Source: Madurella fahalii (lineage: Eukaryota > Ascomycota > Sordariomycetes > Sordariales). Taken from it: a stretch of 64,000 nucleotides of DNA. Location of the stretch: positions 8,457,001-8,521,000 of the forward strand of contig CM056875.1 of assembly GCA_029876055.1 (NCBI GenBank), read 5' to 3'. Under the pieces are notes generated by a model. It saw only the letters and a list, made by a program, of their open reading frames with translations, did not search any database and had not been told where the DNA came from. Each line of letters opens with the position of its first letter. Position 1 is the stretch's first letter. This document shows, piece by piece, positions 54,178-64,000 of the stretch. The position numbers and the translations under genes were made by a program.

Positions 54178-56216
54178 GGCGATTGCGTGTTGCGCAAAAG
54201 GCTCTAGGGGTGGCTTGTTGGATGGTCGCGTTGATGAGTTTGATACGATTCCTCAATCGGGGAGATGGTTAACACTTTAATAGAGCCCCGGCGCAATTGA
54301 GCACTGCGAGGCTGGATAATACCGTAAGTGCGAGATGGAGTGGGAGATGGAGGGGGAGCGGGATCAAAGGGCAACGAGAGGGCAAAGGGGAGACTCAAGC
54401 CAGAGGAGGGTTGGGTATAAGTCACATCCCGGACCTCCGATTTGGGAATGCTGCGAGGACGGGAGCTGTCGCCCGATCAGCAAGCATGCACTGTCCACAC
54501 CCACCCCCTCCCTGATACGGTGGACCGCCTAATTTGGCGTCAACCGGCATCGAAATGTGTGTGACAAAAGACAGCTTTTGACGATGCGTTTCTGCAAGCC
54601 ACATGGAGCAACGGAGCGATTCGGTACTTTCCGGCTCGTTTCGCAATGAATGAGCTGATGCATGCGTCGGTCGTTCCGCGGTTCGCGCCAGCGCCTCTGT
54701 ATACCAACTATGAATCTCCAACGCTCGCCGTCTCGTCAATGGTTTCTCACCCCCTCGTCTTCTCTGGGTGACTGGATTTCCCAACGGACCGGAGTCGTCC
54801 CCCTTGCCCTGGTCAATTGCTCAGCTCCGACCGCCGGTCAAGCCCACTTTGTTGAGGGAGCTTGGGCCGTTTGACGCCCTGCCCGCAGGAAGGCGGTCAA
54901 CCTTAAACAGTTCCCACTGTGGCCCCTTGCGGTTTAGCGCTTGTGTCAACAAATCTCGGGCCTGAATTGCCGACTACCGTAGCGCGACTCGTTCTGGAGA
55001 TTTCTGCATCTTCAGCGTGGAGAAAGACTTAACCTTGGAGGTCACCTGAGAAGGTCGGTCGTTCGACAGGAACCCACCTCATCTGGAGAAGGGTCGATCT
55101 CGATTCATATGCCATGATTTCCCCGGCTCAGGCCTCCAATAACTGCGACCGGCACCGGGAACGGGCTGGTTCTTCAGTTTCACATCACTTCTCAAAACTC
55201 CACAGCAGAGACGGGTTGGGAAGTCTCCAAGAGCCGACGAAGATGCAATTGGGTAGGGTTAGGGTTAGCGTTACAATTCGGCTTGGATCTGACGGGAATG
55301 ACGCCAGCGGATCTGCCTCAGATCTCGCACAGCAGGTGGGTCGGCCGTGTTCCCGAGGCTTCTTTGCTGCCAAGGCCGCAGAGCCGCAGACTCGTCAATG
55401 TGAGTCAATAACCCGGATGGATTGGTGAAGCACATGTCGAGCATGTGTTTTGCTATGTCAAAAGGTTAGCCTGCCGGCCGCATCATGATGTCATCTCGTG
55501 GCTCGAACAGCGACGAAGGCGGCATGCCGAGACGTGTCTAACACGGCCTCTCTCGCTGTCACAATCCAGCACCGCGCTAGCTGGACATCTACGTCAGGTC
55601 TCGACGAGAAAAGAGCAAGGGGGGCGCCTTGTTCCGCCCGTATGCTTCGTCAGGATAGCCAGTGTTGGCAAGTTCCAGTCGGACGTCTCCCTCTGGAATC
55701 CGTAAGGTGGTTCAAACGCGGCAAGAACAACAGTAGCCGTAGGGAAGTGCGTGGGTTAAGACAAGCCGGGGCAATGATACCTCTCGCTAGCTCCTCTTGC
55801 ATCAAGGCAAGAATGACCGGACCACCGGGCTGTTCCAGGTCGAGTTGCATCTATTGCCGATGTTTTCCTGATGGACGATGGCAGCACAAAGGTGAACCTG
55901 GTGTATCTGCTCCTTCCTCTATTGCTCCAGATCTCCAATAGCACGATATCTCCGGGGGCCAGGTGTGTCACGGGCTGTGCCCCGAAACCCGCCTCCATGG
56001 CCCCCGCCGTCGCTTCTCGACCCATCTTGTAGTTTGCGTAACTCAGACAAGACCGCCAACAAGTGTTTCGTTTCTCCAATACGGCGTCCGGAGGTCTGTT
56101 CTGTACCAGGTGCCCATTCCGAGCCCAGCAATTACTCTTTCCTATCCACCATCTTCACGTCAAGTCCCGGCCGCGGGGGTCAACTCGACCAAGACGATCT
56201 AGCCGTTCCCGACAAG
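54178..56216. other. Intergenic with a short telomere-like repeat
   Basis: No gene was recognised in 2 kb. A two-and-a-half-copy TTAGGG-type repeat lies at 55251-55268. Frames up to 147 codons exist but begin at non-ATG codons or read as noise. Confidence 0.5.
55251..55268. repeat. Short interstitial telomere-like repeat (TTAGGG type)
   Basis: The sequence GGGTAGGGTTAGGGTTAG contains about 2.5 units of the TTAGGG telomere repeat used by filamentous fungi. It is far from any visible chromosome end and flanked by ordinary DNA. Confidence 0.8.
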
Positions 56217-57644
56217 ATGAGCGGCTGGGGCTCTCTAGGGGACCCTATTCGCATCTCCGAAGTCAACTTCCATGTCCGCAGGGAGAGCTACCGAGGCGCC
56301 GTCCTGGACGGGGACCCATTCAACCGCGGCTATACCTACGGAAAGTTGTTTCGCGAAACGATCAAACTAAACGTCCAACATACACAGTTATTTGGCGGCC
56401 TCCCGCCACGGTGAGCAGATCAAAATATCCAAATAATCCGGCGGGGCGGTCGGGCTAATCGCGTGGCAAGGCGGGTGTGTGAATTTCTCGTCCGTGAGGT
56501 TTACCTGCCGGGGATTAAGGCGCATTGGCGAAAGGGGCTACTGGAACTTACCGGCATGGCAGCCGGTTCGGGAATCCCTCTAGTAGACCTGGTTACCCTC
56601 AATGTGAAAGACGAACTTGCCACTCTCCGCCGCCTGATAGTACTCAAGCATGGCGCTGATTCGGCCGCCGGGGCCGAGGGGACGCGAGTAGTGGATGAGA
56701 CCATCAGTGCTTACTTTCCTCCAGCGACTACAGGCAACGATGCGATTACTGCGCACTCCTGGAACGCACCACTACCCCTCTGCAGTGGAAACTGCCTTGT
56801 CTGCCTCGAGATCCACCACGAGCCCCATGAGAGGTTGCCGGTTATCTTCATGGTGACCCAGGCGGGTTTGATCGGAGGCAATGGTATGAATTCGCATGGG
56901 TTGGTGGTGACGGCCAACAGGCTCTCCTCGGTGGCCGATTTCTACCCTCAAGCGGGGAATTACTATCTCCCTTCTATCTGCCTGCAACGGCACCTTCTTG
57001 GCTGCATGTCCACAGACGGGGCATATGCCTTGTGTCAGTCGTATGCCAGACACATCTCAAAGAACTACATTGTCTCGGATCGTCATGGGTGTACGGTGTC
57101 GTTGGAGCTCGGGCCAGGCGAGGGGCCGGAACACATATTTGTCCACCGTGGGCAGCTCGACGACCGTGCTGTGCTACACACGAACCACTTCCAGTCATTC
57201 GAAGCCTTCGCAGCTCGGCGCAAGGTGCAGGAACAGTGCTGGGATGGCAGCAGCTATTCCAAACTCTCTCGCCTGAGAAGCCTCGTCGCCGAGACCAAGG
57301 GCCGGAAGCTCGGGGTACTGGACATAATGGCCATTTTCTCGGACCACGAGGGTTCTCCGAACGGCATGTGCCAACATACCATGGTCTCGGGGACGGTGTT
57401 GTTTGTCGTGTTCAACTCAACGCGGAGGACCATCTCGGTGTGTAGAGGCCCGCCATGCGCAAACCGGATGATGCACTATACGTTCGACGATGACAACGAT
57501 GGAATGCAGGGGCCGGCCCCCGAAGCAGAACCTGATTCCTCTGAAGAAGAAACTGATTCCTCTGAAGAAGAACCTGGTGCCTCTGAAGCAGAACCTGGTG
57601 CCTCTGGAGTCTTGAGAGGGAGGCTAACCGTGCGGAACTTATGA
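56217..57644 (+). CDS. Acyl-CoA:6-aminopenicillanate acyltransferase-like (peptidase C45 family), possible loss of nucleophile
   Basis: Two exons, 56217..56410 and 56471..57644 (intron 60 nt, GTGAGC..GCAAG), encode 455 residues. The C45 family is made of self-cleaving Ntn hydrolases; penicillin acyltransferase is the best-known member, and most fungal homologues have no known substrate. Family-like segments are DPFNRGYTYGKLF, GMAAGSGIPLVDLVTLNVKDE, ITAHSWNAPLPLCSGNCLVC, MVTQAGLIGGNGMNSHGL, SYARHISKNYIVSD and AVLHTNHFQSF. Before HSWNA the family usually has a Cys that becomes the catalytic N-terminus. Here the region reads VDETISAYFPPATTGND with no Cys, so activity is doubtful. The C-terminus has a short Glu/Ser repeat (DSSEEETDSSEEEPGASEAE). 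The start ATG follows GACAAG. No biosynthetic cluster surrounds it. Confidence 0.83.
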
Positions 57645-58497
57645 TCAGCATGATTCTGCGGCTATGAGTAGAATGTCCATAGTGGCCAAGCCTGCATGGT
57701 AGGCAGTAGTGAAATAGAAGTACAGCGAGCTAAGAATAGAATCAGATTCCCATCCACGCCCATTTGCTCCATGATGGCAGACCTCCTCTTTCACCAAAGT
57801 TTGTTTGGAATAGTAGAGAGAGGGCGGGACGGAGAGCAAAGACGAAAGCAAGACGAAACGGCAAAATACGCAAGAAAGAAAGAGATAAGTAGAGCTACGT
57901 ATATAGCTGGGGGTTACTACTATGCAATGGACGTATTTGTGTTCATCGCCGGACTTGCTTACCACCCCTCCCTTGCAATCCGATGCACACCCCACTGAGC
58001 CGAGCATGCATCTCATCCAATGGGCGAGCGGGTCCTGCGCAGGGGTCCCGAACTGCTGCGCCTGGCCCTGGGTTTTTGGTCAAGCTGTCCTCAAGATTTC
58101 GCGATGCGCTGGTGTTGATTCCGCTGCACGCCACCATATCCAATTGCTGCCTTTCTTTTTCTATAGGATTGTTTCGCTTCGCACTCCTTGGGCCGTCTAT
58201 GTACCACCCAATTGTTGACGCCGGCGGAAATTGGTTCTCAATATCCGTCTTCTCCAACCGGGGGACGAGCATCTCGCAGCTGCGGCCCGCGGCGGGCACC
58301 AGGCCCTGAACCTGTTGGCTGGCGCAGCGAACAGCGTGGCCACGAGACGACGACTATCTCCGTCGGATTTTACGAAGGGCTCGTGAAGAGAACAGACGGA
58401 AAAAGACTCGAAAACACTCGACTAGACAGACCAGTCACGAACCGACTACCCATCGCAGTGGCCTCCTCAGCGAGGTCACGCCCGCCCGGCAGTCACG
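57645..58497. other. Intergenic, nothing recognised
   Basis: An 853-bp spacer covers the 3' flank of the C45-like gene and the promoter of ERV41. No feature was assigned. Confidence 0.55.
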
Positions 58498-59805
58498 ATG
58501 AACGGCTTCGAGAAACACCACCTCGACGAGGACGCCTTTGGCGCCAAGGGGAGCATCGTCAGCGCATTTGACGCATTCCGTATGTCCCACTCCATCATCC
58601 CGAAGATCCCCGCCCAATGGCATAGCACGACGCTAATCTTTCCCCCTCCCTTTCTAGCGAAATCCAAACCGCAATACGTCACGCGCACCGCAGGCGGCGG
58701 CAAGTGGACCGTGGCCATGGCGCTGGTGTCGCTGGTGCTCGTGTGGGCCGAGCTGGCGCGCTGGTGGCGCGGGACGGAGCAGCACACGTTCGCCGTGGAG
58801 AAGGGGGTCTCGCGCGGGCTCGACATCAACCTCGACATCGTGCTGCGCATGCGGTGCGCCGACCTGCACGTCCACGTGCAGGACGCCGCCGGCGACCTGA
58901 TCCTCGCCGCCGAGACGCTCAGCCGGGACCCGACCGTCTGGACACACTGGGTCAACGAGAAGGGCATGCACCGCCTCGGCCGCGACGCCAAGGGCCGGCT
59001 GCTGACCGGGGAGGGGTTCCTGGGTGGGCAGCACGACGAGGGTTTCGGGGAGGAGCACATCCACGACATCGTGGCGCTGGGGAAGAAGAAGGCCAGGTGG
59101 GGCCGGACGCCGAGACTCTGGGGCGCTGAGCCGGACAGCTGTCGCATCTACGGGAGCTTGGAGTTGAATAAGGTGCAGGGGGACTTTCACATCACGGCGC
59201 GGGGGCATGGGTATATGGGGGTCGGTGACCATCTGGATCACAATGGTGAGCTTTTTTTTTTTTCCCCTCCTTGTTCGGCCCATTCCCTCCAACTCGAGAC
59301 CGGCAAATAGCTGACTAGTGACCATACGACAGCGTTCAACTTCTCGCACATCATCTCCGAGTTCTCCTTTGGCCCCTTCCTCCCCTCGCTCGTCAACCCG
59401 CTCGATCAGACCGTCAACGTGGCCAGCGCGCACTTTATGCGCTTCCAGTACTTCCTCTCCGTCGTGCCGACCACCTACAGCGTGGGGTTCCCGGACGAAT
59501 ACGGGTCGACCTCCATCTTCACCAACCAGTACGCCGTCACCGAGCAGAGCCGCGAGATCGCCGAGAACATGATCCCGGGCATCTTCTTCAAGTACGACAT
59601 CGAGCCGATCCTGCTCAACATCGTCGAGACGCGCGACAGCTTCTTTGTGTTCTTGATCAAGGTGGTCAACATGCTCAGTGGCGCGCTGGTGGCGGGTCAC
59701 TGGGGGTACCGGCTGAGTGACTGGGCTGCTGAGGTCAGGGGGAGGAGGAGGAGGGCTGGACATAGCGAGGGCATGCTGGGGAGGAAAGGGGATCATGATG
59801 ACTAG
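58498..59805 (+). CDS. ERV41: ER-derived vesicle protein Erv41 (ERGIC2-like)
   Basis: Three exons encode 380 residues: 58498..58579, 58658..59245 and 59333..59805. Erv41 and its partner Erv46 form a complex that cycles between ER and Golgi in COPII/COPI vesicles and retrieves ER residents. Across the first splice the N-terminus reads SAFDAFPKSKPQYVTRTAGG, followed by a first membrane segment (WTVAMALVSLVLVWAELARW, residues ~40-60). A large luminal domain follows, with GLDINLDIVLRMRCADLHVH, DSCRIYGSLELNKVQGDFHI and, across the second splice, HNAFNFSHIISEFSFG. FMRFQYFLSVVPTTY and YAVTEQSR come next, and the second membrane segment is near DSFFVFLIKVVNMLSGALVA. The cytosolic C-terminus is short and basic. 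Complete. FluG converges from the right 220 bp away. Confidence 0.93.
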
Positions 59806-60025
59806 GTCTGGTTTGCGGTGTACACTGGCGCAATTTTTTTTATGGGTTGTCATTGGAAGGGTTTTTGATATACCAATCCTTGCAGTCATCATTAGAGGCG
59901 TTTTCTTTTTCTTTTTTCGTTCATGGAAATCATCAGTTATTCCAAACCTGTTTTTGAAACAGTCATTCTCTGGCATGTCGTGAGCAACCTTCGGGGTTAG
60001 AAAAGTAACACCCACCCAGACCCGG

Positions 60026-62732
60026 TCAGTACCTTTCCATCAACCACTCCTTCCTCTCCTCCTCACCCATCTCCCCCAGGAAATTCAGCTCAAACTCCTT
60101 CACCGCAATATACCTCTCCACCAGCTCCGGCCCCATATCCCCGATTAATTCCTCATCCTCCCTCAGCTCCGCCAACGCCTCCTCCACGCTCCCCGGCAGC
60201 ATCTGTGTCACGCCCAGTTCCTTCCGATCGTTCGCCGTCAGCTTGGCCGGGTCCATCTCGCAATCGCCCCACGTCATCTCCTCCTTGTCCACGAACCCCC
60301 TGATGCCGGAGAAGAGCACGGCAGCGACGGCCAAGTAGGGATTCGCCAGGCCGTCCAGGCACTTGAGCTCCCAGTGGGATCCTTCAATCTTGCGCAGCGC
60401 CGTCTCCTTGTTCTGCGTGCCCCACGTGACCCACCGCCCTCCAGCCCAGGTCCCGTCCGCCGCGCGGTCGAACGAGGCCGGGTTGCTGTAGGTAAAGGCC
60501 ACGATCGCGCGAAGGTGCTTGAGGATGCCGGCGTAGAAGGGGAGGTAGACGTCGGCCTTGTGGATCGGCTCGTTCTCGGCCGACGACGACGCGATGGACA
60601 TGTGCATGTGCGCGGCGGTGCCGCACGCCTGCGTGAAGGGCTTGGGGTGGAGGCTCATCCGGAACCCGGCGGCTGTGGCGAGCGCCGACATGACGTCGCG
60701 CGTGTGGAGGAGGGTGTCGACGGCTTGGATTGGGGGGTAAGGGGGCAGGATGAGCTCGAACTGGCCGGTGGCGGATTCGGCGTGGAGTTGTTCGACGTAG
60801 ATGCCCATCTCTTCGAGAGTCGAGACCATGTCCCGAAGGAGTGCTGCAACTTTGGGGTTGGCAAAATATCGGCTGACAGACCAGGCGTGGCCGTCGGTCG
60901 TGAGGGTCGCGTAGCGGTTCGTGGTGGTGGCCGTGTTGCTTCTTTCGATGCGTTCGACAAGGAGGAATTCGATTTCAAAACCTAGGAGGAAGGACAGGCC
61001 GTTTGACGCACCGAGTTCGACGGCGCGTTGGAGGACGCTACGGGGACAGAGCGCGACGTGAGCACCGGATGACTCGCGGAACTCGCCGTGCATGCTGATG
61101 TGACCTTCGATCGGCCCTTTTTTGAGCGAGGAAAAATCCGGGTGAAGACGGTATTCGCCTGTAGAAGACACGCTGGGTATGAGACGATCGTTTTGGATGA
61201 GACCAAAGACTGCTTTGGTGATGCTAATGTCGGTCGGCTTGCCCTCGTTGAGGAGGGATACAAACTTGCGGAAGGGGATCATGCGCATCCGCTGCGTCGC
61301 GGTAAAGTCGTTCCAGCAGATTCTCACAAAGTCGGGGGCCGGCTGGTTCCTCAAGAATGCGCGAAGCACCTCGGCGTCGGTTTGATACGAGCCGGCGAGG
61401 GCTCCCGGTTCCTCCTCGAGCTCCGAGAAGTCCAGGTCCAGACGATACAGCTTGTTAGCGTTCTTGAAGAGGACGTCTCGAACAAGATCGACGGCAGCCC
61501 TCCAGCCCATGTGGCCTTTGCGGACGTAGTCGCATAGCACCTGCAAGGAGGTAAGCCTGTCTTCAGTGATGATGGAGAACGGGACAACCCACTGTCTCAA
61601 ACACTTCCCGCATCTGCATGATAGCAAGCAGATACGTTTCGGCAAACCAGTGCCCATCGGTGCTCCATATAATCTTAGACCAAGGACAGAGCTCTAGGAT
61701 CTCACGCAGAATCCGCTCTTGCCCATCCTGGCTAACGCAGGGAAACACTTCGCCAATGTCGGCGTAGACATTCTCGTAAACCGATGCCAAGTACCCCGCC
61801 TCGCGGGTGAAGGGGTATCCGGCGTGCAGAAGCACGACGGGAACGGCTGGGTAGGCACGGATGAACTCCTGTAGGTGGGATGGAGAAGCTTTTGCGAGGG
61901 CAAGGTCGTTATCACCCAGGCCAGTGTGGAACTGGATCGGCTTCTTCTCTCTGTAAAGGCTGTGGATCAGCCTCGCAGTGCGATGCACCACAAGATCGTT
62001 CAGGCTTTTCACCTGTAGCCTTTCAAAGCCCAGGAGCGCAAAGTTGGCCATGATCTCGCTGAAGGCTGCCCGGGCGGCGGCCTCATTTTCCTCGCTCGCG
62101 ATATCAAGTCCCGTCCGGTAGCATATAACCGACTTGAAGGCGGCCACGTCGGGATCTTCAATGGCGGCCACGATGTGTCCGTCAAATTCCCGAATCCACT
62201 GGTCAAAGACATCGTCAAAGGCGGCGGTGCCCGTCCGGGTCGAGGTATCGGTTGTGGTTCCTAGCTGGCGGATGATGTCGGCAGCGACCTTCTCTATGCG
62301 CACAATACGCTTACACTTGCTGCGCGTATAATCATCGTGCCACGAGTAAGGATAAGCGTCGTCCTCGTCGTCCAAACCATCGTCGACAAGAATGGTCTCA
62401 ATGCCAGACAGGCACTCGGCGATCCAATCCTCGAGCGACTCGAGCCGTTTCTCCTCAATGGCGGCCACGACCGACTCCCAGGTGAAGCCGCAGTTCAGAC
62501 GGGTGGCCAGCTGGCGAACGCCGCGGAGGTGGGGAAGAGACGTGGTGGCTGAGTGGATGGCGTCGCCGGTTGCTTCGGTGGTGATGGCCAACAGGGGGTG
62601 CTTGGCCAGAGCATCCGGCTTCAAGAGCGGGTGGGCATGATTGTCAATGATTGGGGTGCTCCGGATTGCTCGCGCGACGGCATCGACCTGCGCCGGTGTC
62701 GCCGTCGCTCGCATTCCAACCCACGACGCCAT
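60026..62732 (-). CDS. fluG: FluG-type protein: amidohydrolase domain fused to glutamine synthetase domain
   Basis: Two exons, 62732..61593 and 61540..60026 (intron 52 nt, GTGGGT..GCAG), encode 884 residues, close to Aspergillus nidulans FluG (865). The N-terminal ~380 residues are an amidohydrolase-2 fold, with STPIIDNHAHPLL (HxH metal pair), PIQFHTGLGDND, VVLLHAGYPFTREAGYL and WSKIIWSTDGHWFAE. After the splice (VFETVLCDYVRKGHMGW) comes a glutamine-synthetase-like domain: GFEIEFLLVER, EQLHAESATGQFELILPP, HPKPFTQACGTAAHMHMS, FYAGILKHLRAIVAFTYSNP and RKIEGSHWELKCLDGLANPY. In A. nidulans FluG is needed for an extracellular signal that starts asexual sporulation through brlA; whether this protein does the same is inferred. 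Related fusion proteins with metabolic roles exist, so developmental function is not certain. Confidence 0.92.
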
Positions 62733-64000
62733 GCTTCTCAGCGGCAGGAGAGCTTTGCCCGGCGATCAGATGCGGGCCGAACAGAACAGAGATGAGCAGC
62801 GAGCGGGTTGAGGCTGACTGAGCCTAAACGCCCAAGTGGTCCGTTGCGAGAGTGAAGACGCCAAGGCCCGATGATGTGATGGACGGTCATCGCTGACCTG
62901 GCCGATCGGGACGAAATACCTACGGCTGTAACACCCTGCTGGTGCGCCGTGAAGCATGAAGGCCAAAAGACAGCTCGTTCTCGCCTATTGGTTCGCAATG
63001 CATTGTACGGACCTGGCCTGCATCCGATTCCTCAACACAGTTGGCACGCTGCCATGGCACTTCCTCTGCTTGACGGCTGCTGGAGCCATCACGGTCCATG
63101 GTCGCGGGGTTAGTGTCCCCTGTAATCGAGGCCCATGTCTGCACAGGTGGGGTTGATCTCCAGCCAAGGAGACCTGGAGATCGCTTGGCATGACACCAGT
63201 GCCTTGACTAAGATGCACCGTTTTCGATGGTGCTGCAGCGAACATTCGCGTATTCGCCCAAGTTAAACGCGCAATACGGTGCGTACACTAGTTAGCAGTA
63301 ATCACCGCAGTATCTACAATCCCACAGACGAATACAAACCGGGTTGGATTGCCTCGCCGGGCGTGCACATACTTAAAGGAACTGTACTGTACACGTATCG
63401 TTAAATGGTAGAAACTCGAAAGCGAGGGGAGGTTCCTTGAGCAAGAGAATTATGTTCTTGAAGCCGCTCATTTTATTCGACGAGTCATTTTGATCCCACA
63501 CATGTCCAGGACATTCGTCTTTGCCTTTCTTCAATGGAAACCTTCCTGCAGCTGCTCCTGCACCTGTCTCCACAGCTGCGAACCAGGGGCACGGGCGGGA
63601 TGGCTGGCTTGGCAATGCTTGTCTGGTCGCCAAGATGAAAGGCAGTGAGTGGGTGCCAGGATCGTCAACAAGGCCTACACTACGTGTAGTCGCACCAGAC
63701 GAGCTCAAAAGCCAAGCACATGGCCGTCCATCGAAAGCTTGAATCATCACGTCATGGGCTGCCCCGGCTGCCCCGGCTGCCCAAGATAATCAGACCACCA
63801 AGTGTGGGAGTAATAATGCCCCAAACGATCCGGCTGGTGTTAGATCAGACCGCGTGCACTGCCTCCACCGCAATGGCTTCATCCTAGTGCTGTCTCCAGC
63901 GATCAGCAAAGTAGTGCCTGCTTGAAGCCTACCTGGGGCTTGCCGTGCCTGTCCCGTCCGGGTCTCTTATCAATCGGTTGTCTGGTACCTGACCCCACCC
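62733..64000. other. Intergenic to the right edge, nothing recognised
   Basis: This covers the fluG promoter side and unassigned DNA up to the window edge. A nine-base unit (GGCTGCCCC) repeats nearly three times at 63757-63782. A gene outside the window could have an untranslated leader here. Confidence 0.5.

Noticed and set aside
55498..55941. 147-codon plus-strand frame
   Set aside because: No ATG at its start, no domain, and mixed composition.
56217..57644. Penicillin-type biosynthetic cluster
   Set aside because: The acyltransferase homologue has no ACV synthetase or IPN synthase nearby; neighbours are housekeeping genes.

Overview
The window is nuclear DNA of a filamentous ascomycete. 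Genes carry short introns (mostly 52-90 nt, with GT..AG ends and CTGAC/CTAAC-like branch sites), the DNA is GC-rich, and there are no operons. The proteins read as Pezizomycotina, most probably Sordariomycetes. A Sordariales member related to Chaetomium, Thielavia or Myceliophthora is an inference from protein resemblance, not a database result. I support 22 protein-coding genes (one cut by the left edge) and one aspartic-protease pseudogene. I recognised no rRNA, tRNA, CRISPR array or intact transposon. Exon joins were made by reading frame, splice consensus and family resemblance, so each is a model.

Layout: 1-11.3 kb holds STS1 (proteasome tether, partial), NOP13 (nucleolar RRM protein), an NBR1-type selective autophagy receptor and a CofD/YvcK-family protein. 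13.1-15.3 kb holds a Barentsz/CASC3-like exon-junction protein whose reading frame is broken at a G7 run. 18.2-24.0 kb holds the protease pseudogene, an aminodeoxychorismate-lyase-like enzyme and TOM70. 25.2-33.2 kb holds the plasma-membrane syntaxin SSO1, IMP4 and UPF1; the last two are divergent. 34.5-39.6 kb holds a peroxiredoxin-like protein, a seven-segment membrane protein and a coiled-coil protein. 40.0-47.8 kb holds a branched-chain aminotransferase and two conserved-looking proteins of unknown function. 48.9-54.2 kb holds ECT1 (phosphatidylethanolamine synthesis), RAE1 (mRNA export) and a probable mitochondrial protein. 56.2-62.7 kb holds a C45-family acyltransferase homologue, ERV41 and a fluG homologue.

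Most genes are housekeeping: ribosome biogenesis (NOP13, IMP4), mRNA fate (CASC3-like, UPF1, RAE1), membrane traffic (SSO1, ERV41), organelle import (TOM70), protein turnover (STS1, NBR1), and lipid or amino-acid metabolism (ECT1, aminotransferase). UPF1 and the CASC3-like protein act in the same mRNA surveillance process, but they lie about 15 kb apart and nothing suggests a cluster. No secondary-metabolite cluster or obvious new defence system is visible.

The points most worth a second look are the frame break in the CASC3-like gene, two Trp-to-amber changes in the protease pseudogene that fit repeat-induced point mutation, a dinucleotide microsatellite inside the aminotransferase intron, very small exons in IMP4 and the CofD-like gene, a C45 homologue whose nucleophile cysteine I cannot find, and a seven-segment membrane protein with a proline-rich tail.
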